Below, in pieces: positions 55,302-63,387 of a DNA stretch of 64,000 nucleotides. The translations under genes were made by a program, and so were the position numbers. The number at the start of each line of letters is the position of its first letter. Position 1 is the stretch's first letter. The notes under the pieces were generated by a model. That model saw nothing but the letters and a program-made list of their open reading frames with translations. It was not told the origin of the DNA and did no database searches. This DNA is from Hyphomicrobiales bacterium (GTDB lineage Bacteria > Pseudomonadota > Alphaproteobacteria > Rhizobiales > OSC116), in assembly GCA_002401855.1 (NCBI GenBank), contig NVUH01000011.1:23291-87290 (forward strand). Direction: 5' to 3'.

Positions 55302-55843
55302 TAGCCTTTAAATCCATCTGTTTCTAAAAATTCAAGCTCCGCGGGCGTGCTGGTGCGGCCTAAAACCTCGTTGCGATGCGGAAAGCGGCCGTATTTTTTA
55401 ATCAGGTCATAGTGGGTGACGGCAAATTCGCTATTGTCGAACAAAATGAGGGCTTGTTCCTGTATGCTTAAATCTTCGCTGTGCATATAGGGCATATATG
55501 TAAACATGCGTAAGCCTTTGTCAATTTCTAAATGCATTTTATTTTCAACCATTTGGCGAGATAATGCCAAAGCTTGAGGGTCGAATTTAAAGGCTTTGCC
55601 GCTGCCACGGTTGAGGTTGCGCCTAAATTGATCGAGGCATAATATAATGCCCAGAATTTCAGAAGCATTGGTTGAATTGGCAAAATATTTAGGCAAATCT
55701 ATTGTCTCTAAATAGGTCAAATCATCGGCAAATGTTGCGGCCATTTTGGCATCAAATTCATCAGATTTTCTGAACCAAGCTTTGCTGCCGGCATTTTGCC
55801 AAAAATCTATGGCTTTGGCGCTGATTTCAGATATTTTTGTCAT
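55301..55843 (-). CDS. DUF924-family protein
   Basis: The 180-residue protein matches the DUF924 pattern. Its landmarks are AIDFWQNAGSKAWFRKSDEFDAKMAATFAD, ILGIILCLDQFRRNLNRGSGKAF, YMPYMHSEDLSIQEQAL and IKKYGRFPHRNEVLGR. The fold is an all-helical, TPR-like domain of unknown function. It lies 8 bases after the acyl-CoA synthetase and is coupled to the hemerythrin gene. Confidence 0.85.
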   Translation of the reverse strand: MTKISEISAKAIDFWQNAGSKAWFRKSDEFDAKMAATFADDLTYLETIDLPKYFANSTNASEILGIILCLDQFRRNLNRGSGKAFKFDPQALALSRQMVENKMHLEIDKGLRMFTYMPYMHSEDLSIQEQALILFDNSEFAVTHYDLIKKYGRFPHRNEVLGRTSTPAELEFLETDGFKG

Positions 55844-55851
55844 TTTACACC

Positions 55852-57663
55852 TTAAATTTTGAATTTACCTTTGCAGATTTTTTCATATAAATCATCGGTA
55901 ATTGGTTCTAATTTTTGGCTTTCAGGGTTGGCAAAATATAGTGGGTCATCGATTTTTGTTGGGTCAAAACCTTCTTCAACCAGATCAACTTTGCGTTGCT
56001 TAAAGGTGCCAGTTTTTTCGATTTCATCTTGAATGCGGACAAATAAGGGCCGTGCATAGGTGGGTAAATGGGCGGCGGCATAGGCCATAAGCCCATCAAA
56101 TTCAAAGTCTTTTTCTATATTTAGCGCCACCATACAGGCGCGGCCATCAGATTTTGGCACATAAACGCCATAGACATTGGCCTCGACAATATTGGGGTAA
56201 AGTGAGATGGCTTCTGACACTTCACTGGTCGCGACATTTTCACCTTTCCAGCGGAAGGTGTCACCAATGCGGTCGACAAAATAGTGATAGCCTTTTTTGT
56301 CTTTGCGAATTAAATCGCCAGTTCTAAACCATGCATCGCCTTTTTCATAAACATCATGCAGTATTTTTTTAACCGTGGCTTTTTTGTCGGCATAGCCATC
56401 AAAGCGATTGGTTGGGGATGAGCCATCATTGATGATTTTAGAAATAAGCTCGCCAACTTCATCGACTTCGGCTTCAATACATAATCCATCGGCATCGCGA
56501 ATTTCACTGTCTGCTCTTATGTCATATTTAACGATGGATAGATTGAGCAGGCTTTTGGCCCAAAATGGCACGCGGCCGATCGAGCCAAATGTATTGTCTA
56601 AATTAAATAAAGGCGCGTTGCCTTCGGAGGCGCCATACCATTCCAATATTTGCGGGATTTGAAAACGGCTTTCAAATTCTTTCCAGACATCAGGGCGCAA
56701 ACCGTTGCCACAGGCTATGCGTAGCTTATGTTTGGTTTCGTTTGGGTTGTGTGGAGCATTGGTTAAAAAGCGGCATAACTCGCCGATATATTGGAAGATT
56801 GTGGCTTCATATTTAACGCAATCATCCCAAAATTCGGACACTGAAAAGCGCTTTTTAATGATGGCTTGGCCACCGACATTGAGCACCGCGCCAACCGCCA
56901 AAATGCCACCGTTGGAATGAAATAATGGCAGGGTGATATAGACCCGATCTTCAGACGTGGTGCTCATGATGGCAGTGAAGCCGCGGCTGATGGATTGGGC
57001 TCTGAAATGAGTGATTTTGGCAGCTTTGGGCAAGCCCGTTGTGCCGCTGGTGTAGATGTAAACGCAGGGATCATCAATGGTGATGTTGGGGCGATCGGTT
57101 TTGGCCACCGTATCGCCGCTAAAGGCCGCTAGGGCGGCGTTTAGCGATATATCACTATCGGTTGAAATGGGCATATCGGGGTCAAATTCCCAGATTTTAA
57201 TGTCATTATCGATGAATTCTTTGGCCGATTCAAAATGGGCGGCCAGCTCGGGATCGATGATGATATGTTTGGCACCGACAATGTTAATGCAATGGGCTAA
57301 ACCCATGCCTGTAAGGCTGGTATTGAGCAAGGCAGCGGCGCCGCCCGAGCGTGAAATGCCGAGCCAAGTGGAGATATATTCGGGGCAATTATTCATCAAA
57401 ACGGCGATGCAATCGCCTTTTTTGATTTTGATGTCAAATGTCCAACGGGTGAATTGATTAGATAAATCAATGAATTGCCCGTAGGTGGTTTGGCGGTCTT
57501 CAAAAAATAGGGCGGTTTTATCGCGGTTTTGTTTGGCAATCAGATCCCATCGATCGGCCAAAATGGTGGTGGGGTTGGCGGATATTGGTTTCAATATGGC
57601 TTTTATGGATAGAAAGCCTTTTAAATAGGTAATTTCGCTTTTTATACTTGAGATGAACCCCAT
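55852..57663 (-). CDS. Long-chain/very-long-chain acyl-CoA synthetase, FATP-like
   Basis: The 603-residue AMP-forming ligase activates fatty acids to acyl-CoA. The ATP-binding P-loop is YIYTSGTTGLPKAAKI, followed by EWYGASEGNAP, the adenylate motif YEKGDAWFRTGDLI, the hinge and RWKGENVATSEV, with a C-terminal lysine region TGTFKQRKVDL. A hydrophobic N-terminal region fits the bacterial FATP (long-chain-acyl-CoA synthetase) branch. GGGAG precedes the ATG. It is first in a unit with DUF924 and the hemerythrin. Confidence 0.88.
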   Translation of the reverse strand: MGFISSIKSEITYLKGFLSIKAILKPISANPTTILADRWDLIAKQNRDKTALFFEDRQTTYGQFIDLSNQFTRWTFDIKIKKGDCIAVLMNNCPEYISTWLGISRSGGAAALLNTSLTGMGLAHCINIVGAKHIIIDPELAAHFESAKEFIDNDIKIWEFDPDMPISTDSDISLNAALAAFSGDTVAKTDRPNITIDDPCVYIYTSGTTGLPKAAKITHFRAQSISRGFTAIMSTTSEDRVYITLPLFHSNGGILAVGAVLNVGGQAIIKKRFSVSEFWDDCVKYEATIFQYIGELCRFLTNAPHNPNETKHKLRIACGNGLRPDVWKEFESRFQIPQILEWYGASEGNAPLFNLDNTFGSIGRVPFWAKSLLNLSIVKYDIRADSEIRDADGLCIEAEVDEVGELISKIINDGSSPTNRFDGYADKKATVKKILHDVYEKGDAWFRTGDLIRKDKKGYHYFVDRIGDTFRWKGENVATSEVSEAISLYPNIVEANVYGVYVPKSDGRACMVALNIEKDFEFDGLMAYAAAHLPTYARPLFVRIQDEIEKTGTFKQRKVDLVEEGFDPTKIDDPLYFANPESQKLEPITDDLYEKICKGKFKI

Positions 57664-57758
57664 GATGCTCCCTTAAGTTTGGCCGTTTTATCTAGCCTAA
57701 CATGGAAAAAACTGATAATGAAATTATAAATTGGTTTTTTAAATTACAGGTAGATCTA

Positions 57759-58013
57759 ATGGTGAAGGTGATTGATATAATTGCGGATTATGTGATAAAT
57801 GCGGAAGGTTTATTATGCCCGATGCCCGTATTGAAGCTGGCAAAGAAGGCCATGCAGGTTGAAAATGAGTCGGTGATTTTGTTGCGCGCTACTGACCCGA
57901 TGTCGCCGCTTGATAGCGAGCATTTTTGTGGTCAAAAAGGTTATGAATTTTTGGGGGTGGAAGTGGAAAAAATCGAGAATATAGAGGTGTTTTTGATCAA
58001 AATAAGGACTTAA
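57759..58013 (+). CDS. TusA-family sulfur carrier
   Basis: The 84-residue protein has the TusA signature GLLCPMPVLKLAKKAM with the persulfide cysteine, and a GQKGYEFLGVEVEK second half. The frame is open from 57702, but ATG 57759 behind an AGGT site gives the normal length. It may donate sulfur for tRNA thiolation or molybdoenzymes; no partner is adjacent. Element fragment E starts directly after its stop. Confidence 0.85.
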   Translation: MVKVIDIIADYVINAEGLLCPMPVLKLAKKAMQVENESVILLRATDPMSPLDSEHFCGQKGYEFLGVEVEKIENIEVFLIKIRT

Positions 58014-58076
58014 TTTCGCTCGCGGCCATACCGCGCTTTGCGCTGGCCTACGCGGGTGCGTCGCAGTGGCGACGGG
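58014..58076. repeat. Dispersed palindromic element, fragment E
   Basis: TTTCGCTCGCGGC and GGCCTACGCGGGTGCG are shared with copy D, joined by a small GC hairpin. No terminal repeat is present. It abuts the tusA stop codon exactly, like copy C behind bolA. Confidence 0.6.
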
Positions 58077-58091
58077 TGCTGTTCGCACCTT

Positions 58092-58128
58092 AAACAGCCA
58101 AAATAATTGGGTTATTTCGGCTGTTTTT
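58092..58128. terminator. Bidirectional terminator between tusA and the Spx-like gene
   Basis: A stem of about 14 bases (from 58092 and back to 58126, one bulge) with a TTGGG loop ends in a T-run on the plus strand and starts with an A-rich arm. It fits termination of both convergent genes. Confidence 0.8.
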
Positions 58129-58162
58129 GGCCAAAAAATGATCAAAAAACGCTAAAAAAGCA

Positions 58163-58534
58163 TCAAAAAGGTGGGTTTTTTGCGTTAAAACCGACGGTAA
58201 TTTGGGTTTTTTCGTCTTGTTTCACGCTATGTTTCACGAAAACGGGACGTTTTATTAGGGTGGGGTTTTCGGTAATTAAGGTTAAGAATTGTTGCTCGGT
58301 TGTGCTGTTTTTTTGTTCATCTGATAAATTTCGCCATGAAGTTGAGCGGCGGTTGATTAATATTTTATCCCCGGCTTCGGAAAGCCAGTGTTTTAATGTG
58401 GCTTGATCGGGAGTTGGATTGCGGATGTCTAGAAATTCATAATCGATATTTTCGGCGTCGAGCCATTTTGTGGCTTTTTTGCAGGTGTCGCAATTTTTGA
58501 GGCCCCAAACCTTGAGTGTAGAGTCTTTTAGCAT
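58163..58534 (-). CDS. ArsC/Spx-family protein, YffB-like
   Basis: The 123-residue thioredoxin-fold protein has CDTC at residues 15-18 and a family INRRSTSWRNLSDEQ segment. An LIKRPVFV motif near the C terminus matches the ArsC/Spx/YffB group. YffB-like members are thiol oxidoreductases of unclear substrate rather than proven arsenate reductases. It starts directly at the stop of the GTPase gene, so it is co-translated. Confidence 0.85.
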   Translation of the reverse strand: MLKDSTLKVWGLKNCDTCKKATKWLDAENIDYEFLDIRNPTPDQATLKHWLSEAGDKILINRRSTSWRNLSDEQKNSTTEQQFLTLITENPTLIKRPVFVKHSVKQDEKTQITVGFNAKNPPF

Positions 58535-59608
58535 TTAATTTTTTCCTGTATTTATGGAAGCGCCTAACAGACTGAGTGGATTGTCTTCGATGGCGGCTTG
58601 GTCGGGTTCATCATGGCGGATTTGGCCTAAAAAGGCGCGGTAAAGGCCTTGGATTTTGCCTTTATTTAAGGCTTTGCCGATGATGACCAATTCACTTTGG
58701 CCTGAAAATTTTATGTCCAAGGCTTTGGCGGGGAATAAAAGATGTTGAACGGCGTGAATGGCATAGGTTTTTTTGGGGGCATCGTCAAAAGTGACAATGC
58801 CTTTGATGCGTAGAATATTGGCGCCATATTCGGAGCGTAAAATATCTAAGAAATTCCATAATTGTTGTTGGTTATAGGCGCCGTCTTGACTGAAGCTTAA
58901 ACTGTCTATTTCTTGATGCGCGTTTTGATCATGCTGATGATGATGACTGCCAGAATGATGATGACTATGATGAGTATTTTGGTCATGTTTGGTTTTTCCT
59001 TGGCTGAATATTAAATCAGCGATTTTGATGTCTTGTTTTATGTGAATGGGTGTTTTGGGAGCGTAGCGGGCGATGTTGCTGAGGATTTCTGGTAACTTAT
59101 CTTGAGCGACTAAATCGGTTTTGCTGATGATGATTTGATCGGCCATGCCGAGTTGGGTTTGGGCTTCTTCGTGCGCATTTAGCGTGTCGGTAATGGCGGT
59201 GGCATCGGCAATGGTGATGATTTGGCTTAGGTTAAAGCGCAAGTGCAAATAGGGGTGGCTTAAAAAGCTGGCAATGATGGGGCCTGGGGAGGCGATGCCT
59301 GTGGTTTCGATGATGATGTGATCGATCGGTTTGATGCGTTTGTTATCAACATCGCGGAGGATCTTTTCGAAAGTTGTGACCAAATCGCCGCGAATTGAGC
59401 AGCAAATACAGCCGCTTTGCATGACCAGCATGTCGTTTTCGGTGTTTTCGACCATTAAATGATCGAGGCCGACATCGCCAAATTCATTGATGATGACCAT
59501 GGTGCCCGCAAAGCGTTTGTCTTGCAGAACTTCGTTTAAAACGGTGGTTTTGCCTGCGCCTAGAAACCCCGTTAGGATGGTGATTTTTATGGGTGCGGGT
59601 TTGTTCAT
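58535..59608 (-). CDS. COG0523 (CobW/ZNG-type) metal-chaperone GTPase with His-rich insert
   Basis: The 357-residue G3E GTPase has P-loop GFLGAGKTT (residues 14-22), the metal motif CICCSIRGDL, a SKTDLV base-specificity motif, and a long His-rich loop (about residues 208-233: HSHHHSGSHHHQHDQ). The C-terminal CobW domain follows. Such proteins deliver zinc or cobalt to client enzymes. ATG 59608 lies one base from the EamA stop; the earlier start at 59641 is rejected. Zinc is favoured by the His-rich loop, but cobalt for B12 cannot be excluded. Confidence 0.88.
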   Translation of the reverse strand: MNKPAPIKITILTGFLGAGKTTVLNEVLQDKRFAGTMVIINEFGDVGLDHLMVENTENDMLVMQSGCICCSIRGDLVTTFEKILRDVDNKRIKPIDHIIIETTGIASPGPIIASFLSHPYLHLRFNLSQIITIADATAITDTLNAHEEAQTQLGMADQIIISKTDLVAQDKLPEILSNIARYAPKTPIHIKQDIKIADLIFSQGKTKHDQNTHHSHHHSGSHHHQHDQNAHQEIDSLSFSQDGAYNQQQLWNFLDILRSEYGANILRIKGIVTFDDAPKKTYAIHAVQHLLFPAKALDIKFSGQSELVIIGKALNKGKIQGLYRAFLGQIRHDEPDQAAIEDNPLSLLGASINTGKN

Positions 59609-59609
59609 A

Positions 59610-60503
59610 TTAAGCCTGCTTTTCTCTGTAAAGACTGCCAACGATTAATGCGCCTAAAACTACAGTTACGCCAAATATTTGTTGAGTTTCTAGCACCTCG
59701 CCTAGCACTATGACGGCAATGGAGATGGTGACCACGGGTTCGATATTGGCAATCAAAGAAATGGTGGTGGGTTCTAGGTTTTTGGCAACGACGGTGAACA
59801 GAGTATAGCCGCAAATATAGCAGATGACAATGGCGGCAAAGTTGAACGACATATCGAGATTTAGGCCGATGGGCGCGGCCATATTGCCAGTAGAGACTGC
59901 AACGCCAATAATGGCAAATGTGATGAACATGGCGATGGTGTGGACGCTGTAAAGTAAAGCCACGGGGCTGATTTCTTTGGCTAATTTACTCATACACAAT
60001 AATTGGCTGACCGAAGTGACGGCGGCGATGAGCGCCAAAGTGATGCCGATTGGGTCGAGATTGGAGAATTGTGGCCCGACCACCATGATGAGGCCAATGA
60101 AGGCGACGAAAAATATGACGGCTCTGGTGGGGCTTAAGCGGCCGCCAAACACAAATGGCGCCACCATTAAGGTGATTAGGGGTGATATGAAAAATATAAT
60201 GACCGTTAGGCTGACGGGGATGAAGGATAATGCCGCCATGTAGGAAATGTTCAATATGGCGGTTGAGCATGATTGCAGGATGAGCAGCCAAAATTGTAGG
60301 CGGCTGAATTTGAAATGATGGCGGGCGAACAATAAAATTAAGGGGGTGGCGATGGCGACTAACAATATGTAGCGATAAAGCACTGCATAACCTGGCAGCA
60401 GGCCTGCTTGTTCGGCCAAAACGGCGAAGGGGGCGATGAGTGCAAAACTGGTTGAGGCAGTGAGGCTGAGTAAAACCCAAGTTAATTTATTAGATGATGC
60501 CAT
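59610..60503 (-). CDS. EamA/DMT-family transporter
   Basis: The 297-residue membrane protein has ten likely helices in two EamA repeats (for example IPVSLTVIIFFISPLITLMVAPFVFGGRLSPTRAVIFFVAFIGLIMVV and TISLIANIEPVVTISIAVIVLGE). These are drug/metabolite exporters; the substrate is not readable. It is followed directly by the GTPase. Confidence 0.86.
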   Translation of the reverse strand: MASSNKLTWVLLSLTASTSFALIAPFAVLAEQAGLLPGYAVLYRYILLVAIATPLILLFARHHFKFSRLQFWLLILQSCSTAILNISYMAALSFIPVSLTVIIFFISPLITLMVAPFVFGGRLSPTRAVIFFVAFIGLIMVVGPQFSNLDPIGITLALIAAVTSVSQLLCMSKLAKEISPVALLYSVHTIAMFITFAIIGVAVSTGNMAAPIGLNLDMSFNFAAIVICYICGYTLFTVVAKNLEPTTISLIANIEPVVTISIAVIVLGEVLETQQIFGVTVVLGALIVGSLYREKQA

Positions 60504-60521
60504 TATATTACGCTCGATTGC

Positions 60522-61418
60522 TTATTTTTTCTTTATTGGGGCGCAAGAAATGGGCCGCATGTCAAATGGTGGTTTATAGGCTTGGCGTTGGGCGGTATAT
60601 ATGGTGGCATTGTTGCTTATATTATTAGTGGTTAATTGGCTGAAGCCAGAATCGAGCATTGTGGTGACTTGCTCATCGCGTGATTTTACGTTTTTGCCAC
60701 CCATCATTATGGCGGCGATTTTTTTGCCGTTACGTGTGGCGGTGGCGATTAAATTATAGCCAGATGAGCAGACAAAGCCTGTTTTCATGCCATCTGCACC
60801 TTGATAATTGCGCAACAAGCCATTGCGATTGCGGAATTTTTTGCCGCCAATTTCTAGATAACGCATACTGTAAAAACGGGCAAATTGCGGGTATTGTTTT
60901 AATATGCTGTGGGTTAATTTGGCGAGATCTCGCGCGGTGGAGACTTGGTCGCGTTTAAACAAGCCATGTGGGTTGGAAAAATGGGTGCGGCTCATACCTA
61001 AAAGCTGGGCGGTGCGGTTCATTAGGTCGATGAAATTGGCTTCGGAGCCTGAGATTTTTTCGGCAATGCCGACCGCGATGTCATTGGTGGAGCGGATGAA
61101 TAGGGCTTCTAGGGCTTTTTCCATGGTGAGGGAGCGGCCTGCGCCGATGCCCAATTTGCTGGGTGGTTGGCTGGCGGCATGTTTAGACAGGGTGATTTTG
61201 GTGGTGAGTGAAATGTCTTTGCGGGTGGTGATGGCATGAAACGCCAAATAGCCTGTCATGATTTTAGTGAGTGAGGCGGGATACCATTTTTGATCAATAT
61301 CTGTGGCAGACAGAACACGGCCTGAGCTGACATCAAATACAATTTGAGGTTTTGCTTGCGCTAAAATGGGCGCGCAAATTAATATAATAAGCCAGAAAAA
61401 CTGGGCAGATTTGAGCAT
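60522..61418 (-). CDS. D-alanyl-D-alanine carboxypeptidase (low-mass penicillin-binding protein)
   Basis: The 298-residue enzyme trims peptidoglycan stem peptides. It has a signal peptide (cleavage near AQA, residue 22) and the active-site motifs SLTKIMT (SxxK), STN in LFIRSTNDIAVGIAE (SxN) and KTGFVCSSGYN (KTG). AAGGTGG precedes the ATG. It lies 18 bases upstream of the EamA gene on the same strand. Confidence 0.9.
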   Translation of the reverse strand: MLKSAQFFWLIILICAPILAQAKPQIVFDVSSGRVLSATDIDQKWYPASLTKIMTGYLAFHAITTRKDISLTTKITLSKHAASQPPSKLGIGAGRSLTMEKALEALFIRSTNDIAVGIAEKISGSEANFIDLMNRTAQLLGMSRTHFSNPHGLFKRDQVSTARDLAKLTHSILKQYPQFARFYSMRYLEIGGKKFRNRNGLLRNYQGADGMKTGFVCSSGYNLIATATRNGKKIAAIMMGGKNVKSRDEQVTTMLDSGFSQLTTNNISNNATIYTAQRQAYKPPFDMRPISCAPIKKK

Positions 61419-61584
61419 GATTGGTGGCCACCTTTTATTCGTATATTAAAAGTAGTAGAGCGAAAAATATGGGCTGTAAACTGATTAAAATAAATTGTTT
61501 TTGGAAAATGCAGTAATTGCTGCTATTTGTTGAAGCTAACTTATATATTAGTTGAATTTTGCGGGGCTTATTTGCGGGGCTTAA

Positions 61585-61962
61585 ATGAGCGCTAAACGAA
61601 CATCGAGCAATTATGTCATCCAATTTTTTCAGGCCTGCCAATATTCAATGTCGGGTTTGATATATGTGTATAAAAGCGAAACTAGTTTTCGGCGGAATTT
61701 GTTTTTTCTGGTTTTAAGCTTGGGGCTTTCGTTTTATTTTGAATTGGGATTTTTATATTTTTGGGTGATGAATGTGCCATTTATGGCGAGCTTGGCGATT
61801 GAATGTATAAACACGGCGATTGAATCGATTGTTGATCAGCTAGAGGTTGAAAATGTTTTGATGGGGGCGGCGAAGGATTGTGGATCGGCCGCGGTGGCGA
61901 TTATGTTGCTGATTGGGGCTCTTATGTGGGTGCATTATATTTATTTGGTTTATTTTGGCTGA
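61585..61962 (+). CDS. dgkA: Diacylglycerol kinase
   Basis: The 125-residue inner-membrane kinase has three predicted helices and the family motif ECINTAIESIVDQLEVE followed by AAKDCGSAAVAIM. It recycles diacylglycerol from membrane-derived glucan synthesis. A GGGG site precedes the ATG. A strong terminator follows. Confidence 0.92.
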   Translation: MSAKRTSSNYVIQFFQACQYSMSGLIYVYKSETSFRRNLFFLVLSLGLSFYFELGFLYFWVMNVPFMASLAIECINTAIESIVDQLEVENVLMGAAKDCGSAAVAIMLLIGALMWVHYIYLVYFG

Positions 61963-61973
61963 GGCACAAAAAA

Positions 61974-61998
61974 AGCGGCTATGAAGCCGCTTATTCTT
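61974..61998 (+). terminator. Intrinsic terminator after dgkA
   Basis: Perfect 7-bp arms (61974-61980, 61985-61991) with an ATGA loop sit after an A-run; a short T-rich stretch follows. It lies 11 bases after the dgkA stop, between it and the convergent tRNA gene. Confidence 0.75.
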
Positions 61999-62036
61999 GA
62001 ATTATCAACCTATATGGTATGGTACCACTTTGTATT

Positions 62037-62122
62037 TGGTACCTCTGGCCAGACTCGAACTGGCACGTCCGAAGGACAGCAGATTTTGAATCTACCGTGT
62101 CTACCAATTCCACCACAGAGGC
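62037..62122 (-). tRNA. tRNA-Leu (anticodon CAA)
   Basis: The 86-base class II tRNA has acceptor arms GCCTCTG and CAGAGGT (G-T at the end) and a D-arm with GTGGTGGAATTGGTAGACA. The anticodon loop TTCAAAA reads CAA, and a long variable arm and the T-arm GTTCGAGTC follow. The CCA end is encoded (62037-62039). It is a single gene read leftward. Confidence 0.96.
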
Positions 62123-62280
62123 ATACACGTCGATAATGTCGCGATAATAGCTAAAAGTTTTGATGCGTCAAGCGATGAGTTTTAAAAAACCAACTTCTCC
62201 CAGTTTATTTTATATAAATGAATTGATTATAGCATGATGCTGTGGCTATAAGAGCCGAATGATTGGTGAGTGAGAAGAAA

Positions 62281-62859
62281 ATGATTAAAGCTTTATATGA
62301 TTGGACCATGCGTCTGGGTGAAAGTAAATATGGCATTTGGGGACTGGTATTGGTGGCCTTTGCGGAGAGTAGCTTTTTCCCGATTCCGCCTGATATTTTG
62401 TTGATTCCGATGGTTTTATCGCTGCGTAGTAAGGCGTTTTATTTTGCTTTTGTGGCGACCTTTGCTTCGGTTTTGGGCGGGGCGTTTGGTTATTTAATTG
62501 GCTCGGTCGGGTTTGAGGCCATTGGCCAGCCTTTGTTGGCATTCTATCATTATGAAGACCAGTTTGAGACGTTTAAGCAGACCTTTAATGAATGGGGCGC
62601 TTGGTCGGTTTTTGTGACGGGTGTGACGCCGTTTCCTTATAAAGTGATCACCATAACATCGGGTGTGACGGGGCTTGATTTTACCATATTTATGTTGACC
62701 AGTGTCGCGGCACGTGGGGCTAGGTTCTTTTTGGTTGCAGGATTGTTATATTATTTTGGTGACCCGATACGGCATTTTATTGAAAAACGCTTGGGCATTT
62801 TATTTGTGATTTTTTGTGTTTTGCTGATTGGTAGTTTTATTTTGGTCAAATATGTATAG
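62281..62859 (+). CDS. YqaA-family (DedA-like) membrane protein
   Basis: The 192-residue protein has several membrane helices and the SNARE-associated/DedA signature VAFAESSFFPIPPDILLIPMVL, then GGAFGYLIGS and TGVTPFPYKVITITSGVTGLDF. The family helps maintain envelope and proton homeostasis. ATG 62281 follows GAGAAGAA; TTG 62263 is rejected. It is followed by the dsbB-like gene after 30 bases. Confidence 0.88.
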   Translation: MIKALYDWTMRLGESKYGIWGLVLVAFAESSFFPIPPDILLIPMVLSLRSKAFYFAFVATFASVLGGAFGYLIGSVGFEAIGQPLLAFYHYEDQFETFKQTFNEWGAWSVFVTGVTPFPYKVITITSGVTGLDFTIFMLTSVAARGARFFLVAGLLYYFGDPIRHFIEKRLGILFVIFCVLLIGSFILVKYV

Positions 62860-62889
62860 GCCATATTGTCGCCTTAATGGTTTGAGCAA

Positions 62890-63387
62890 ATGAGCAAAAA
62901 CGGGATTTATATGACATTCACCTATCGACACGGCCTTTGGTTGATTTTGCTTTTTGCGCTGACTGCCATTGGCACGGCTTTATTTTATGAATATGTGTTG
63001 AATTACCAACCCTGTGCTTTGTGTTATGAAGAGCGCTTGCCCTATTATGCGCTGATTGCGATTGCGATCATTGCGCTGGCAAGTGACAGGTTTATTGGCA
63101 AAGGCTTGATGATTGGTTTGGGCATATTGATGTTTTTGGGTGGGCTTTATGGCGCTTACCATGCTGGCATTGAATGGGGCTTTTGGCCTGGCCCTGTGAG
63201 TTGCACGGGCGCAGGCTTGAACATAAGCGCTGATGTTGACTTATTGGCGCTGGTGAGTGATGTGAAAATCGTGCCTTGTGACGTGGCCAATTGGCGGCTA
63301 TTTGGCATTAGTTTTGCTGGCTATAACGCCTTAGTTTCGCTACTAATTGTGGATGTTTGTGCGTTTAGCTTGCTTAAGAATCGCTGA
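62890..63387 (+). CDS. DsbB-family disulfide bond formation protein
   Basis: The 165-residue inner-membrane protein has four helices, the first periplasmic cysteine pair in YQPCALCYEERLPYYA and the second in GPVSCTGAG...KIVPCDVANW. It reoxidises a DsbA-type oxidase and passes electrons to quinone. Two ATGs are possible (62890 and 62911); neither has a strong ribosome site. It overlaps the last gene by 14 bases, tail to tail. Confidence 0.87.
   Translation: MSKNGIYMTFTYRHGLWLILLFALTAIGTALFYEYVLNYQPCALCYEERLPYYALIAIAIIALASDRFIGKGLMIGLGILMFLGGLYGAYHAGIEWGFWPGPVSCTGAGLNISADVDLLALVSDVKIVPCDVANWRLFGISFAGYNALVSLLIVDVCAFSLLKNR

Noticed and set aside
58163..58534. Arsenate reductase forming an arsenic system with arsM
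   Set aside because: The CDTC/YffB-like pattern and its location 23 kb away, fused to a metal GTPase operon, do not support an arsenic role.
62009..62046. GGTACC-containing palindromes beside the tRNA as an attachment site
   Set aside because: They are short, partly formed by the CCA end, and no integrase or duplicated tRNA end is nearby.
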